Below, piece after piece: positions 7,855 to 15,064 of a stretch of 31,005 nt of DNA (position 1 is the first letter of the stretch; each line of letters begins with the position of its first letter). The stretch is taken from positions 1-31,005 of IMG/VR virus record IMGVR_UViG_3300035670_000912, one strand, 5' to 3'. This stretch comes from a virus. The notes beneath the pieces were generated by a model. It saw nothing but the letters and a program-made list of their open reading frames with translations. It was not told where the DNA came from and did not search any database. Both the position numbers and the translations under genes were made by a program.

Positions 7855-8511
7855 TCACCTCAGCGTCTGAATGAACTCGAACGACATGCCCTCGGTGTAG
7901 GTCCTGACCGTCGTGCCGTAGCTGACGCCCTGGAGCAGCACCGCCTTGCAGATCGGCTTGACGAGCGTCACCGTCGCATCAACCGCAGCCCCGGAGCGGA
8001 TGAGCGGCGTCACTTCGAACTCGGGCGTCACGCCTGAGCCATTGGCCGTCGCTGCTTCAACCACCCGGTGGAGGGCATATCGCGTCGGGCTGCTGCCGTA
8101 GGTGAACGAGAGCATGTCGCCGACCGAGATCACATAGCTAGCTGGCAGGCCCTTGAGGCTCAGCTGCCGGTTGTCCACGTTAAGCGAGTTGATCAGCACT
8201 GTGTTCGCGCCGAGCGTTGAGCCGGTCGGATCTAGCTTCGGGCCGACGCGCCGAGGATCGCGGGCGAGGAACGATGAGCCAGGCCGCTTGAGAACGCTCA
8301 CCAGCGCCTCGATCGCCTGCGCGTCAGCATGGGTGCGAGGAACAAGGTTGAGCGTCCCGCGCCACAGCGAGGCGCCCAGAGATGCCTTGAGGATCGTGCC
8401 GTCGGCCATCTGGCTCGTCTCAATGGGCAGCGTGTCCTCGAAGGTGCAGGATGCCACACCGAGCGTGTCGTAGAACGCCGCAAGCGAGAGCGGGAATGTG
8501 AGCGCAGTCAT
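7855..8511 (-). CDS. Distal tail protein (position of GTA gp12, lambda M)
   Basis: A 218-residue beta-rich protein, first gene after the tape measure, in the usual slot of the distal tail protein. Segments include MTALTFPLSLAAFYDTL, LWRGTLNLVPRTHADAQAIE, VLKRPGSSFLARDPRRVGP, GDMLSFTYGSSPTRYALHRV and a C-terminal TYTEGMSFEFIQTLR. The WxGxLxL and closing SFEFIQ strands are typical of distal tail or DUF2460-like proteins. Its ATG overlaps the tape measure stop as ATGA. It likely forms the ring at the end of the tail tube. The assignment rests mainly on synteny. Confidence 0.65.
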   Translation of the reverse strand: MTALTFPLSLAAFYDTLGVASCTFEDTLPIETSQMADGTILKASLGASLWRGTLNLVPRTHADAQAIEALVSVLKRPGSSFLARDPRRVGPKLDPTGSTLGANTVLINSLNVDNRQLSLKGLPASYVISVGDMLSFTYGSSPTRYALHRVVEAATANGSGVTPEFEVTPLIRSGAAVDATVTLVKPICKAVLLQGVSYGTTVRTYTEGMSFEFIQTLR

Positions 8512-10097
8512 CCGACCCTCCGAGGATCAGCCGCGACGCGGCGCTGCGTGGCCGGCGCGACGAGACGATCATACTGCTGGATGCCAGCCTGCACCACCTG
8601 GACGGCGACGCCCTGCGCCTCTGTCCGCACGCGCGTTGCGAAGCCCGGCGCCTCCTCGACGATCACGCGCACCATCCCAGCCGCTCCGCCGCGCGTGTGG
8701 TCGATCACCGTCTCGTTAGGGTGAAGGATAGCCGGGAAGCCACCTCGGCCGTCTATGCCCCCACTGCGAGGTCCTGAGCCGGTAAAACCGCCGCCTTCCA
8801 TCGATGGCGTGCGGAAGAAGCTGAAGCCGCCGAACAGCGACATGAACGCGCGCTCGGCGAACATCGCAGCCATTGACGCAGCCAGTTGGCTTAGAGCCTG
8901 CTTCGCCGTTGTTGCTCCAGTCACGAAGTTGACGAACGCGTTCTTCGCCGCCACGCCTATGCTGTTGAGCGATGTCTCGACATCGGCGGCATCATCTCCA
9001 ACGCCTTGCAGCGCAGAGGAGACGGTGCGCGCTGCGGCTGCGGTATCTTGCAGCGGCTTGGTCAGCCCCTCTGGCCGCATCGGCGGTATCAAGATGCCGC
9101 CCGGAGGCTGGAAGCCCGGCGAGGGATCGGCCGGCGAAAAGCCCGCCGGGTTCTCCATCAACGCGCGGTCGATGGCCTGTTGCATCCGCGCGTTGAAAGC
9201 CTCCTCGAGCGTCATGGAACCGGGGGGGCCTAGTGACGGAGGCCCGTCGATCACTGTCGTCGGAAGCGTGGCGGGCGGGCGGTTCTGAAATAGCCGATTG
9301 GCCGCCGCATCAAGATCGCCGCTCATCCTGTTGAACTCGATGATCGGCTCGAAGAAGCTGCGAACGGCAGAGGTGAGATTGGCGATCTGCTCGGTCACAG
9401 TCACAAGGATCGGTCCGAGTTCAATGATCGCCGTCTTAAGGTTCTGCCCGATGACGGTAGTCATCAGGTCAAACTGCGCGTTTGCTTCCTTGGCCTTCGC
9501 GATCGCCTGCTCATCAAGGATGATTCCCATCTCGCGGGCTTTGTCGATCATCTCCTGCATGGCCGCGGCGTTGTTTTCAAACGCGCCGACGAGGATCGTG
9601 GCGTCGTTGGCGAGCGCCTCCATGTAGAAGGTCATGTCGTCCTGAGCAACATTGGCACGCCGCAGCGCGTCGATATACGCGCCCAGCTTCTGCTCCGAGG
9701 ACAGATCCGCAAACTGAGCGGCAGTCAGCCCGACTTGCGGCGCGATCTTCTCGAAGAAGTCAGCAAGCGGCCCGGCGCCGGTCTGCATGTAGTCGCCGAA
9801 CTTGTCGTTCACATCCTTCAGGATGTCGGCCAGCTTGTCCTGCTCAACTCCGAACTGCCGCACACCAATTGCGAGTTCTTGAAACCGCTCGACGCTGATG
9901 CCGGCCAGCTTCGACAGGTTGTCGAGTTGCGCTGTAGCCCGTAGCGTATCTCGCACCAAGCCGATCGTCAGAGCGCCGCCGACCGTGATCGCGACGTTGC
10001 GGGCGAAGTCCTTCAGCTTCCCTTGGGTGGCGCCAATAGCCCGATCTAGCTGCCCGGTGTCAGCGCCTATGCGAACTCGGAGATCGGGGAGCGCCAT
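8508..10097 (-). CDS. Tail tape measure protein
   Basis: A 529-residue, helix-rich protein located between the tail assembly chaperones and the tail tip genes. The N-terminus (LRVRIGADTGQLDRAIGATQ) is the classic tape measure start. It is followed by a hydrophobic helix (VAITVGGALTIGLV), a long helical region with LSKLAGISVERFQELAIG, and a second hydrophobic stretch near residues 400-435 (NAFVNFVTGATTAKQALSQL, AFMSLFGGFSFF). The C-terminus has GGFTGSGPRSGGIDGRGG and FPAILHPNETVIDH, the usual tape measure ending. Length sets tail length; at about 1.5 angstroms per residue it predicts a short siphovirus tail of roughly 80 nm. The ATG lies inside the end of the second chaperone frame, as in many phages. 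Confidence 0.9.
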   Translation of the reverse strand: MALPDLRVRIGADTGQLDRAIGATQGKLKDFARNVAITVGGALTIGLVRDTLRATAQLDNLSKLAGISVERFQELAIGVRQFGVEQDKLADILKDVNDKFGDYMQTGAGPLADFFEKIAPQVGLTAAQFADLSSEQKLGAYIDALRRANVAQDDMTFYMEALANDATILVGAFENNAAAMQEMIDKAREMGIILDEQAIAKAKEANAQFDLMTTVIGQNLKTAIIELGPILVTVTEQIANLTSAVRSFFEPIIEFNRMSGDLDAAANRLFQNRPPATLPTTVIDGPPSLGPPGSMTLEEAFNARMQQAIDRALMENPAGFSPADPSPGFQPPGGILIPPMRPEGLTKPLQDTAAAARTVSSALQGVGDDAADVETSLNSIGVAAKNAFVNFVTGATTAKQALSQLAASMAAMFAERAFMSLFGGFSFFRTPSMEGGGFTGSGPRSGGIDGRGGFPAILHPNETVIDHTRGGAAGMVRVIVEEAPGFATRVRTEAQGVAVQVVQAGIQQYDRLVAPATQRRVAADPRRVG

Positions 10098-10254
10098 TCG
10101 TCTGTTCCATCCACTCTAGCAGTTCTTGCGCCTCGGTCTCGCTTAGGCCCCGCTTCGTCTTCTTCGGCGCCAGCGTTTCCAGTAACCACCAGAAGTGCCG
10201 CGGGCGCATGTTCCAGAACTCACTCGGCGCCAAGTGTAGCCCTGTGACCGCCAC
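10060..10254 (-). CDS. Tail assembly chaperone, second frame (T part of a G/GT pair)
   Basis: This frame encodes MAVTGLHLAPSEFWNMRPRH, then FWWLLETLAPKKTKRGLSET and EAQELLEWMEQTN. The LxPSEFWxMRPRHFW motif resembles the TAC_6/GTA rcc01693-like tail chaperones. A GTG could start it on its own, giving 64 residues, but no good ribosome binding site precedes that GTG. A -1 shift on the A AAA AAG site at the end of the upstream frame enters this frame exactly, giving a 183-residue fusion (109 + 74). I infer that the product is made mainly as this fusion, as lambda gpGT is. It overlaps the tape measure start by 38 bases. Confidence 0.75.
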   Translation of the reverse strand: MAVTGLHLAPSEFWNMRPRHFWWLLETLAPKKTKRGLSETEAQELLEWMEQTNGAPRSPSSHRR

Positions 10255-10268
10255 CTGATAAGCGGTCT

Positions 10269-10610
10269 TTACGAAGCGGTCTCCTTTTTTCCCTCTTCTC
10301 CCCCGGCGTCAAAGGCGCCGTCCATCAGCATCACCGTCAGCATCGTGATCGCTTGGCCCGCAGATCCATTCGCCTTGCCCGCGCGCATCTCGGCCATGAA
10401 GTGCTTCCAGATTTCCTGATCTGTCACCTTCGCGCCGGCGAAGCGGAGCATCGTGCCGTAGACCCGCGCGATCTTGTGGAAGTTCGGACGCATCGCCAGA
10501 TCGGGGAGATCGGTGATCGGGATGATGTCCTCGACCTGCTCCCCGATCTGGAACGCCTTATCCTCAGGGATCACATACTCCCTGCCTTGCCACTCCAGCG
10601 TGATCTGCAT
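10269..10610 (-). CDS. Tail assembly chaperone (G-like)
   Basis: A 113-residue acidic, helical protein starting MQITLEWQGREYVIPEDKAF, with FHKIARVYGTMLRFAGAKVT and WKHFMAEMRAGKANGSAG, ending GGEEGKKETAS. Its size, place between the major tail protein and the tape measure, and the frameshift site at its end identify it as the G-type chaperone that coats the tape measure during tail assembly. Its ATG overlaps the preceding major tail protein stop (TGATG). The small amount of fusion product made by slipping should recruit tail tube subunits, by analogy with lambda. Confidence 0.85.
   Translation of the reverse strand: MQITLEWQGREYVIPEDKAFQIGEQVEDIIPITDLPDLAMRPNFHKIARVYGTMLRFAGAKVTDQEIWKHFMAEMRAGKANGSAGQAITMLTVMLMDGAFDAGGEEGKKETAS
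10284..10290 (-). other. Programmed -1 ribosomal frameshift site (A AAA AAG)
   Basis: On the minus strand the chaperone G frame reads GAG GGA AAA AAG GAG ACC GCT TCG TAA. The heptamer A AAA AAG sits in the exact X XXY YYZ phase, five codons before the stop. Sliding back one base continues GGA GAC CGC TTC GTA into the downstream T frame with no stop. A purine-rich stretch resembling a Shine-Dalgarno stimulator (GGGGGAGAAGAGGG) lies just upstream. Downstream, GACCGC at 10267-10262 can pair with GCGGTC at 10251-10246 around a 10-base loop, and a second GACCGC at 10281-10276 could compete. The heptamer and frame relation are seen directly; slippage itself is inferred from lambda-type G/GT genes. 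Confidence 0.85.
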
Positions 10611-10999
10611 CAGTCGGCCGTGAAGGTGACGGTGCCGCTCGACTGGATGTTGGCCGTGAAGGTGACCGCATCCGCCATCTGGCCCGTGATCGCGAAGCTG
10701 CTGAGGAACCAGTCGCCGCTGAAGTCGCCGATCCCGTTGACCTCGACAGTGTAGGCCGCGAGCAGACCAGACCCGGAGCCGACCGCAACCGCGATCAACG
10801 TGCCATCCGTCAGCACGCCCTCAACGTCTGCATCGACCGAGCGCGCGCCGACCTCGGCGAGCATCGTGCGCCAGCCAGCATCGGTGATGTCGGTGATGTC
10901 GATCGGCGTGTTGTTGATCGTCAGGTTGGTCGTGCGAGCGCCGGCCACAGCCGTGCCGCCCTTCTTCATAATCATCTGCCGTCCAGATTGAGCAGCCAT
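10610..10999 (-). CDS. Major tail protein paralog, short form (TP901-1 family)
   Basis: A 129-residue protein that is a clear paralog of its upstream neighbour. Both carry VAGARTxNL, IDxTDxxDAGWRTxLAE, a VDADVEGVLT/ITADVEGVLT block and ITGQMADAVTFT/LTGQMADAVTFT. This is the tail tube fold of TP901-1 and GTA gp9-type proteins. It consists of the tube domain only, ending NIQSSGTVTFTAD. The start is an ATG followed by AAQSGRQMIMKKGGTAVAG. The short form may build most of the tube while the longer neighbour is a decorated or minor subunit, or the reverse; the sequence cannot settle this. Confidence 0.88.
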   Translation of the reverse strand: MAAQSGRQMIMKKGGTAVAGARTTNLTINNTPIDITDITDAGWRTMLAEVGARSVDADVEGVLTDGTLIAVAVGSGSGLLAAYTVEVNGIGDFSGDWFLSSFAITGQMADAVTFTANIQSSGTVTFTAD

Positions 11000-11008
11000 T
11001 TACGCCTC

Positions 11009-11671
11009 CTAAGCGGTGATCGGGCCGACGGTGTTGCTGATGCCGACGACCGAGCCGAACGTCTCCGTCGCGGTGACCAGGCAGCGGATGGTGGCCCCCA
11101 CATCGCCCGCCTGTAGAACATAGGTTGCAGAGGTGGCCCCGGAGATGTTGCCGAAGCCCGCGCCGGTGTCGCGCTGCCACTGCCGCGTGTAGCTTGGCGA
11201 CCCGGTCCACGTCCCATTCGAGACCGTCAGCGTCTGGCCCTGCTGCGTCGTGCCGGTGATCGCAGGCGCCACGGTCGGGATCAGGAAGCCCAGCAGCTCG
11301 CCGCTCTCGAGCGTCCCGGTGAACGTCACCGCGTCGGCCATCTGCCCCGTCAGCGCCACGTTGGTCAGGAAGAAGTCCCCGGCGATGAGGCCGATGTTCT
11401 CGATCTCGACGCTGTGATCTGCAAGCAGGCTCGACCCCGCGCCGACCGAGACAGTCAGCAGCGCATCCGTGGTCAGCACGCCCTCGACATCCGCGGTGAT
11501 CGTCCGCGACCCGGCCTCGGCTAGGAGCGTGCGCCAGCCGGCATCGTCCTTGTCGGTCACGTCGATCGCCTGCGCCGCGATGGCGAGGTTGTCCGTGCGC
11601 GCGCCAGCGACCGGCACTGCCGACATGCCGGAGAGTTGCCTAATCCTGATCTTGCGTCCTGATTTCGCCAT
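11009..11671 (-). CDS. Major tail protein paralog with C-terminal Ig-like domain
   Basis: At 220 residues this is the tube domain (about 1-128) plus an extra C-terminal domain (about 130-220). The extra part contains PAITGTTQQGQTLTVSNGTW, RQWQRDTGAGFGNISGATSA and VGATIRCLVTATETFGS, which is the Ig-like fold often attached to phage surface proteins. Such domains decorate virions and can bind cell-surface or mucus glycans weakly. The ATG follows GAGGATGTC, and a 33-bp gap ahead of it contains an extended -10-like element. It shares the tube motifs VAGARTDNL, DDAGWRTLLAEAG and MADAVTFTG with the next gene, so one arose by duplication with gain or loss of the Ig domain. Confidence 0.88.
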   Translation of the reverse strand: MAKSGRKIRIRQLSGMSAVPVAGARTDNLAIAAQAIDVTDKDDAGWRTLLAEAGSRTITADVEGVLTTDALLTVSVGAGSSLLADHSVEIENIGLIAGDFFLTNVALTGQMADAVTFTGTLESGELLGFLIPTVAPAITGTTQQGQTLTVSNGTWTGSPSYTRQWQRDTGAGFGNISGATSATYVLQAGDVGATIRCLVTATETFGSVVGISNTVGPITA

Positions 11672-11689
11672 GACATCCTCGCTCGCCGA

Positions 11690-11698
11690 GTTATAGCA
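11690..11698 (-). promoter_or_regulatory. Possible extended -10 promoter before the major tail proteins
   Basis: The minus strand reads TGCTATAAC in the short gap before the Ig-bearing major tail protein, a TGN plus TATAAC extended -10. No convincing -35 is present. A transcript from here would have a leader of about 10-12 bases. A similar element, TGATATAAC, precedes the prohead protease, which strengthens the idea slightly. No experimental support. Confidence 0.3.
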
Positions 11699-11704
11699 CG
11701 AGCC

Positions 11705-12127
11705 TTAGCCCAAGTATAGAACGCGGAACAGCATCACCGCATGGGTCGTCTTGCCGTCCGGGTCGTCGATGATCGTCACGCTCTCGAGGTCGGTGTCGAT
11801 GTGCGTTGTCCCGGTGATGCTCAGAGGCTGATGCCGGAGCCGCGTGTCGATTGCGTCGCAGATCTCCTTGAGGTCGAGCATTGACCGCTTGCGCGCCCAG
11901 ACATCAAGCTGCACGATCACGTCCCCGCCATCGACCGACTTGGTGTCATATGGGCCGAGCGTGTCCTGGCCGAACGAGACGAAAGGAAAATACTTGTCCG
12001 CGCCGCTGTCGATCTGCTGCGGAACGGTCGTGAAGATCGAAGGCGAATATTCCGCGCTCAACAGGCTCGTCACCGAGGCATCGTTGATGCGCGTGTAGAT
12101 CGCCTGCTGGAGCGCCTTCATTCTCAT
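11705..12127 (-). CDS. Tail terminator / completion protein (DUF3168)
   Basis: A 140-residue protein starting MRMKALQQAIYTRINDASVT. It contains YSPSIFTTVPQQIDSGADKY, FPFVSFGQDTLGPYDTKS and VIVQLDVWARKRSMLDLKEI, then LESVTIIDDPDGKTTHAVML and FRVLYL. The PFVxxG, LDVWxRxxS and final VxxFRxLY strands are the DUF3168 signature. The family (GTA gp8, lambda U-like) caps the tail tube and joins it to the head. The ATG overlaps the preceding stop as ATGA. Confidence 0.85.
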   Translation of the reverse strand: MRMKALQQAIYTRINDASVTSLLSAEYSPSIFTTVPQQIDSGADKYFPFVSFGQDTLGPYDTKSVDGGDVIVQLDVWARKRSMLDLKEICDAIDTRLRHQPLSITGTTHIDTDLESVTIIDDPDGKTTHAVMLFRVLYLG

Positions 12128-12558
12128 AGCGCGGCCTTCCTGATCGCCTCACGGATGCGGTCGTTGAACTTGGCGCGGTTCTCCTGCACCGAGGGCACCC
12201 ATGCCGGGCGCGGGCGCATCTTCATCGTGCCGAACTCGAGATAGTAGGCATACGCCAGGCTGCTGCCGACTGTCGCGCTCATCCTGCCGCGGCGGTAGTA
12301 GATCGACGAGACGAGGCGCCCTGTGTCGGTTGCGGGCGGCTGGCCCGGCGCCGAGGCGCGATGCACACGATTGGGCCGGGTCTTGTTGTAGACCTCGCCC
12401 GTCTTTGGCCCGCGCTGGATCTTCTTCTTCACCGTCCGATCGACATCAAGCGCCGTCGCGTTGATCGCGCGATCAAGAAGCCGCTCGAACTTCGCGCCAT
12501 ACCGCCGCAGCGCAGCGCGGACCTCGGCCTCGTTCTCGACCTCCATCCGCACGGTCAT
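12124..12558 (-). CDS. HK97 gp10-like head-tail connector / tail component
   Basis: A 144-residue basic protein starting MTVRMEVENEAEVRAALRRY. It contains INATALDVDRTVKKKIQRGP, ASAPGQPPATDTGRLVSSIY and AYAYYLEFGTMKMRPRPAWV. The SAPGxPPxxDTGxLxxSI and YAxxxEFGTxxMxxRPFxxPA-like motifs define the HK97 gp10 family, a neck or tail-completion component. The start is the internal ATG that overlaps the upstream stop as ATGA; an earlier in-frame start would add 12 arginine-rich residues from the neighbour's coding region. Confidence 0.88.
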   Translation of the reverse strand: MTVRMEVENEAEVRAALRRYGAKFERLLDRAINATALDVDRTVKKKIQRGPKTGEVYNKTRPNRVHRASAPGQPPATDTGRLVSSIYYRRGRMSATVGSSLAYAYYLEFGTMKMRPRPAWVPSVQENRAKFNDRIREAIRKAAL

Positions 12559-12899
12559 GTCGCCACCCCGCGCTCGACTTCGATCTCGAGCCACTTGTCG
12601 GCGAACTCGACGTTGTTGATGAAGCGGATGTTGTGCCGAACGCCACGGATCAGGACCGCATCGCGCTCGCTGATCTTGTCGGTGTATCGCACAGTGACAC
12701 GCAGCCGCGCCGTGCCCTCGACGCGATCCGCGCCAAACCGCTCGCCGCCGCTTGATGACCTGACATGCCCGCGCTCAGGCGAGCCGACGATCTTCGCCCA
12801 GGTCTCCGTGAAGCCGCCAGCACTATCCGACGCACGCGTGACCCGCTGGAACGTGAGCGGCTCCTTGAGCATCCCGGCGTTGTAGTCGCAGCACTTCAT
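12555..12899 (-). CDS. Phage head-tail adaptor (SPP1 gp16-like head closure)
   Basis: A 114-residue protein beginning MKCCDYNAGMLKEPLTFQRV. It contains DSAGGFTETWAKIVGSPERG and RLRVTVRYTDKISERDAVLI, then RGVRHNIRFINNVEFADKWL. The MxxGxLxxxxxFxR start, DxxGGxxxxW, and RYxxxIxxxxxxxxxGxxxxI arrangement match the head-tail joining family PF05521. It should close the connector after packaging and receive the tail. It overlaps both neighbours by ATGA junctions, typical of stoichiometric neck genes. Confidence 0.85.
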   Translation of the reverse strand: MKCCDYNAGMLKEPLTFQRVTRASDSAGGFTETWAKIVGSPERGHVRSSSGGERFGADRVEGTARLRVTVRYTDKISERDAVLIRGVRHNIRFINNVEFADKWLEIEVERGVAT

Positions 12900-13663
12900 G
12901 TCGGGATCACCTCCACGCCCTCGAATGCGACGCAGACATCGATCGTCCCAGAGTCCGACTTGCCGAGGAAGCCGTAATCCGTCAGCGCCGGCAGCCTGAT
13001 CGGAGGATCGTAGACAAAATCGTTCACGCCCTCGACTGTCGGAAACTCCTCAAGCAGAAGCATCCCGCTGTAGGGCGCCGCGGTTTGAAGGATGTTCTCG
13101 CGCTTGAACATCACGAGGTTGGACTTGTTCCCCGCCCCGACCTGCACACGGACGTTGCTGATGAGCAGCGTGCGATTGCGCGGAACGCTGAACGCGCCGA
13201 TCTCGGCCTCGCCGCGCGGGATGTCGGTATCAGGAATTGTCGCCCAATCCGTCCCGCCCGCGCCGTTCTCGATCACGATCGACGCGGCATGAGACTGCGC
13301 TGACTGCGTGGCGTATGTCCCAGAAGCCGAGACAAAGGCCTCAAACAGCCGGATGAACTGCTTCGTCGTGGGGCTGCTTGCCGATGCGCCAGCCGTCGCC
13401 ACCGTGTCCGAGATGAGATCGCCGTTGGCATCAAGGCCGATCAGCGTCACCGCCCGCGCGCCGGTGCCCGCTGCGGTGTCGTTTGCGTTGCCGCCCGACT
13501 TGACCCTGAGCGTCGTAGCAGAGCCGACCTGCGGCGTGCGGTAGATCCCGCCCCGCGCGATAGGCGCAAATGTCGCGCCGACCGCAGTGTTGCGGCCGAA
13601 CTGACGCACGACGCGGCCGCCAGGGATGCCCCGCGCGATGTCGAGCGTCGTCGGAAAACTCAT
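12896..13663 (-). CDS. Virion structural protein of unknown role in the neck gene cluster
   Basis: A 255-residue beta-rich protein starting MSFPTTLDIARGIPGGRVVR. It includes LRVKSGGNANDTAAGTGARA and VTLIGLDANGDLISDTVATA, then GASASSPTTKQFIRLFEAF and a C-terminal FLGKSDSGTIDVCVAFEGVE. The KSGGNxNDTAAGTGARxVxxxGLD block is one I recognise from virion proteins of many marine and alphaproteobacterial phages, with no function fixed to my knowledge. Lying among head-tail connectors, it may be a neck, capsid-attached or whisker-like protein. The start is set by the ATGA overlap with the upstream gene. Confidence 0.8.
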   Translation of the reverse strand: MSFPTTLDIARGIPGGRVVRQFGRNTAVGATFAPIARGGIYRTPQVGSATTLRVKSGGNANDTAAGTGARAVTLIGLDANGDLISDTVATAGASASSPTTKQFIRLFEAFVSASGTYATQSAQSHAASIVIENGAGGTDWATIPDTDIPRGEAEIGAFSVPRNRTLLISNVRVQVGAGNKSNLVMFKRENILQTAAPYSGMLLLEEFPTVEGVNDFVYDPPIRLPALTDYGFLGKSDSGTIDVCVAFEGVEVIPT

Positions 13664-14340
13664 ATCCGCGTCACCTTGTATTCGCCGACGGCAGACTGCG
13701 CGCCAGACTTCTGCATCGCCTCGACAGGATCGCACCCGTCCCCGCGATGGGCGTAGAGGTATGCGGCAAGAGACCGCACCGCACGGCGCAGCGTCCGGGG
13801 AACACTCGCAGCCGTCGAGCCATAGCCCGAGGTGTAGACGATCTGGATGGCGTTGGTCGGGCGCAGAGCGATCGGCCAGGTGGCGCCGAACTTGAGGCCC
13901 ATGCGCCCCGGCATCTGCTGCGTGTCGATGTCGAAGGTGTTGGCGATCGTCACCGCTGCCGAGTTGCTGTCCTCGTCAAACACCGTCACGCTGTCCACCG
14001 AGATCAGCGGATAGACCGGCAGCTTGACCCATGCCGCGCCACGAGGCCCGTAAAGCATCGACGGATGCCCTTCACGAACTCCGTCCCACCACTGCGAAGA
14101 TCCGGCAGGCCATTGGTCGATCGTCATGCGCCACTGTTGAGAAATCAAGGCCAGCCCACTCGACTGCTCGATCTGCTCCCGCGCCTCGGCGAGGAGGTCA
14201 TAGAGGATGTCGTCGTCGCCGCTGTCGGTGATCGCAAGATGCGTCTTCAACTCCGCGATCGTGACCGGCTCGACGGCAGGCTGCACGATGCGGACGTTGC
14301 CGCGCTGCTGATAGAGCGAGACGGGTTCACGCAGCGCCAT
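13660..14340 (-). CDS. Head-tail connector, gp6-like
   Basis: A 226-residue protein starting MALREPVSLYQQRGNVRIVQ. The N-terminal helical part contains PAVEPVTIAELKTHLAITDS and DDDILYDLLAEAREQIEQSS, the hallmark of gp6-like (HK97 gp6, SPP1 gp15, GTA gp6) connectors. A central beta-rich region has QWRMTIDQWPAG and VKLPVYPLISVDSVTVFD. The C-terminus returns to helices with AVRSLAAYLYAHRGDG. It should form the ring below the portal. Its ATG overlaps the upstream stop as TGATG with GGAGGAAG ahead. Confidence 0.88.
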   Translation of the reverse strand: MALREPVSLYQQRGNVRIVQPAVEPVTIAELKTHLAITDSGDDDILYDLLAEAREQIEQSSGLALISQQWRMTIDQWPAGSSQWWDGVREGHPSMLYGPRGAAWVKLPVYPLISVDSVTVFDEDSNSAAVTIANTFDIDTQQMPGRMGLKFGATWPIALRPTNAIQIVYTSGYGSTAASVPRTLRRAVRSLAAYLYAHRGDGCDPVEAMQKSGAQSAVGEYKVTRI

Positions 14341-14537
14341 CACTTCCTCCGCTTGGTCTCTTTGACCGCTACGACCTTCCGCTCCTCGACGGGATCGAAC
14401 ATCCGGCAGGCGGCATGGCACTCGAGCGCCGCCTCAGCGATCTTTCCCTCGACGATAGTGCCTTCGGGATAGGTGATGATCGTATGCCCCTCTGGCGCCA
14501 TGCGGAAGCCTTGGGGAGCCGTGATCTTCGCGCGCAT
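14340..14537 (-). CDS. Small protein in the head-completion cluster, unknown
   Basis: A 65-residue protein, MRAKITAPQGFRMAPEGHTI then ITYPEGTIVEGKIAEAALEC, ending in lysine and arginine (KETKRRK). A short beta-rich start and an AAxxxxAA helix recall small proteins commonly encoded next to gp6-like connectors. The start follows GGAGGGATTG. The sequence between the preceding stop and this ribosome binding site is occupied by a long hairpin, so its expression may be controlled by RNA structure. Function unknown. Confidence 0.75.
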   Translation of the reverse strand: MRAKITAPQGFRMAPEGHTIITYPEGTIVEGKIAEAALECHAACRMFDPVEERKVVAVKETKRRK

Positions 14538-14547
14538 CAATCCCTCC

Positions 14548-14594
14548 TGATCTTAGTGACGCAGCCGAGCGAACCCGGCTGCGCTAGAAGATCA
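14548..14594 (-). promoter_or_regulatory. Long intergenic hairpin between capsid-associated protein and connector genes
   Basis: On the minus strand CGCAGCCG (14583-14576) pairs perfectly with CGGCTGCG (14567-14560) around an 8-base loop. An outer stem TGATCTT (14594-14588) pairs with AAGATCA (14554-14548) across a small internal loop. The outer stem contains the upstream stop codon and ends immediately before GGAGGG, the next gene's ribosome binding site. There is no U-run, so this is more likely an RNA processing or stability element than a terminator. Confidence 0.6.
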
Positions 14595-15035
14595 GGTAGC
14601 AGTCACAGCCGTGCCGACGAAGGTCGTCTCGGCGCGGTGCGGCTTGTTGAGGATCGCGTAGACATCAACCGTCGCATCCGAGCCGGTCGTGCCGACCGCG
14701 TTGAGGCGGACGTAACGCTTCGACCCTTTGTAGCCGATGCCGCCGATCACCTTGTTGTCGTCCGCATCCGCGGTGACAGTCAGGGCGATGACGCCATCAA
14801 CAGAGTCCGCAGCGACGATCGCAGCCGCCGAAGAAGCGGTGGTCGCGTCGCTGTGCTGCGCCGTGACGGTGAAGCCCGAAGCAGTGCCGGCGTCGGTCAC
14901 GGTGTTGGTCTTCAGGACGAGTGTGCAGGCATCGAAGCCGCGCGTGTCGACCCAGCTAGAAGCCGCAGGCGTCTCACCCGAGAGCGTCACGGCCCCGAGG
15001 AAAACGACCTGCTTGTTGTTGATCATGTCACGCAT
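14592..15035 (-). CDS. Putative capsid-associated (decoration-like) protein
   Basis: A 147-residue Ala/Thr/Val-rich, beta-rich protein starting MRDMINNKQVVFLGAVTLSG. It includes SWVDTRGFDACTLVLKTNTV, YKGSKRYVRLNAVGTTGSDA and TVDVYAILNKPHRA. It follows the major capsid gene and has an excellent ribosome binding site (AAGGAGTTCTAGA), suggesting high expression. Small beta proteins with a WVDTxGFxxCTxV motif are common next to capsid genes in phages and are thought to be capsid decoration or virion proteins. Assignment to decoration is inference from position and expression signals. Confidence 0.7.
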   Translation of the reverse strand: MRDMINNKQVVFLGAVTLSGETPAASSWVDTRGFDACTLVLKTNTVTDAGTASGFTVTAQHSDATTASSAAAIVAADSVDGVIALTVTADADDNKVIGGIGYKGSKRYVRLNAVGTTGSDATVDVYAILNKPHRAETTFVGTAVTAT

Positions 15036-15064
15036 TCTAGAACTCCTTCTCTCTGCGTGGTGGA

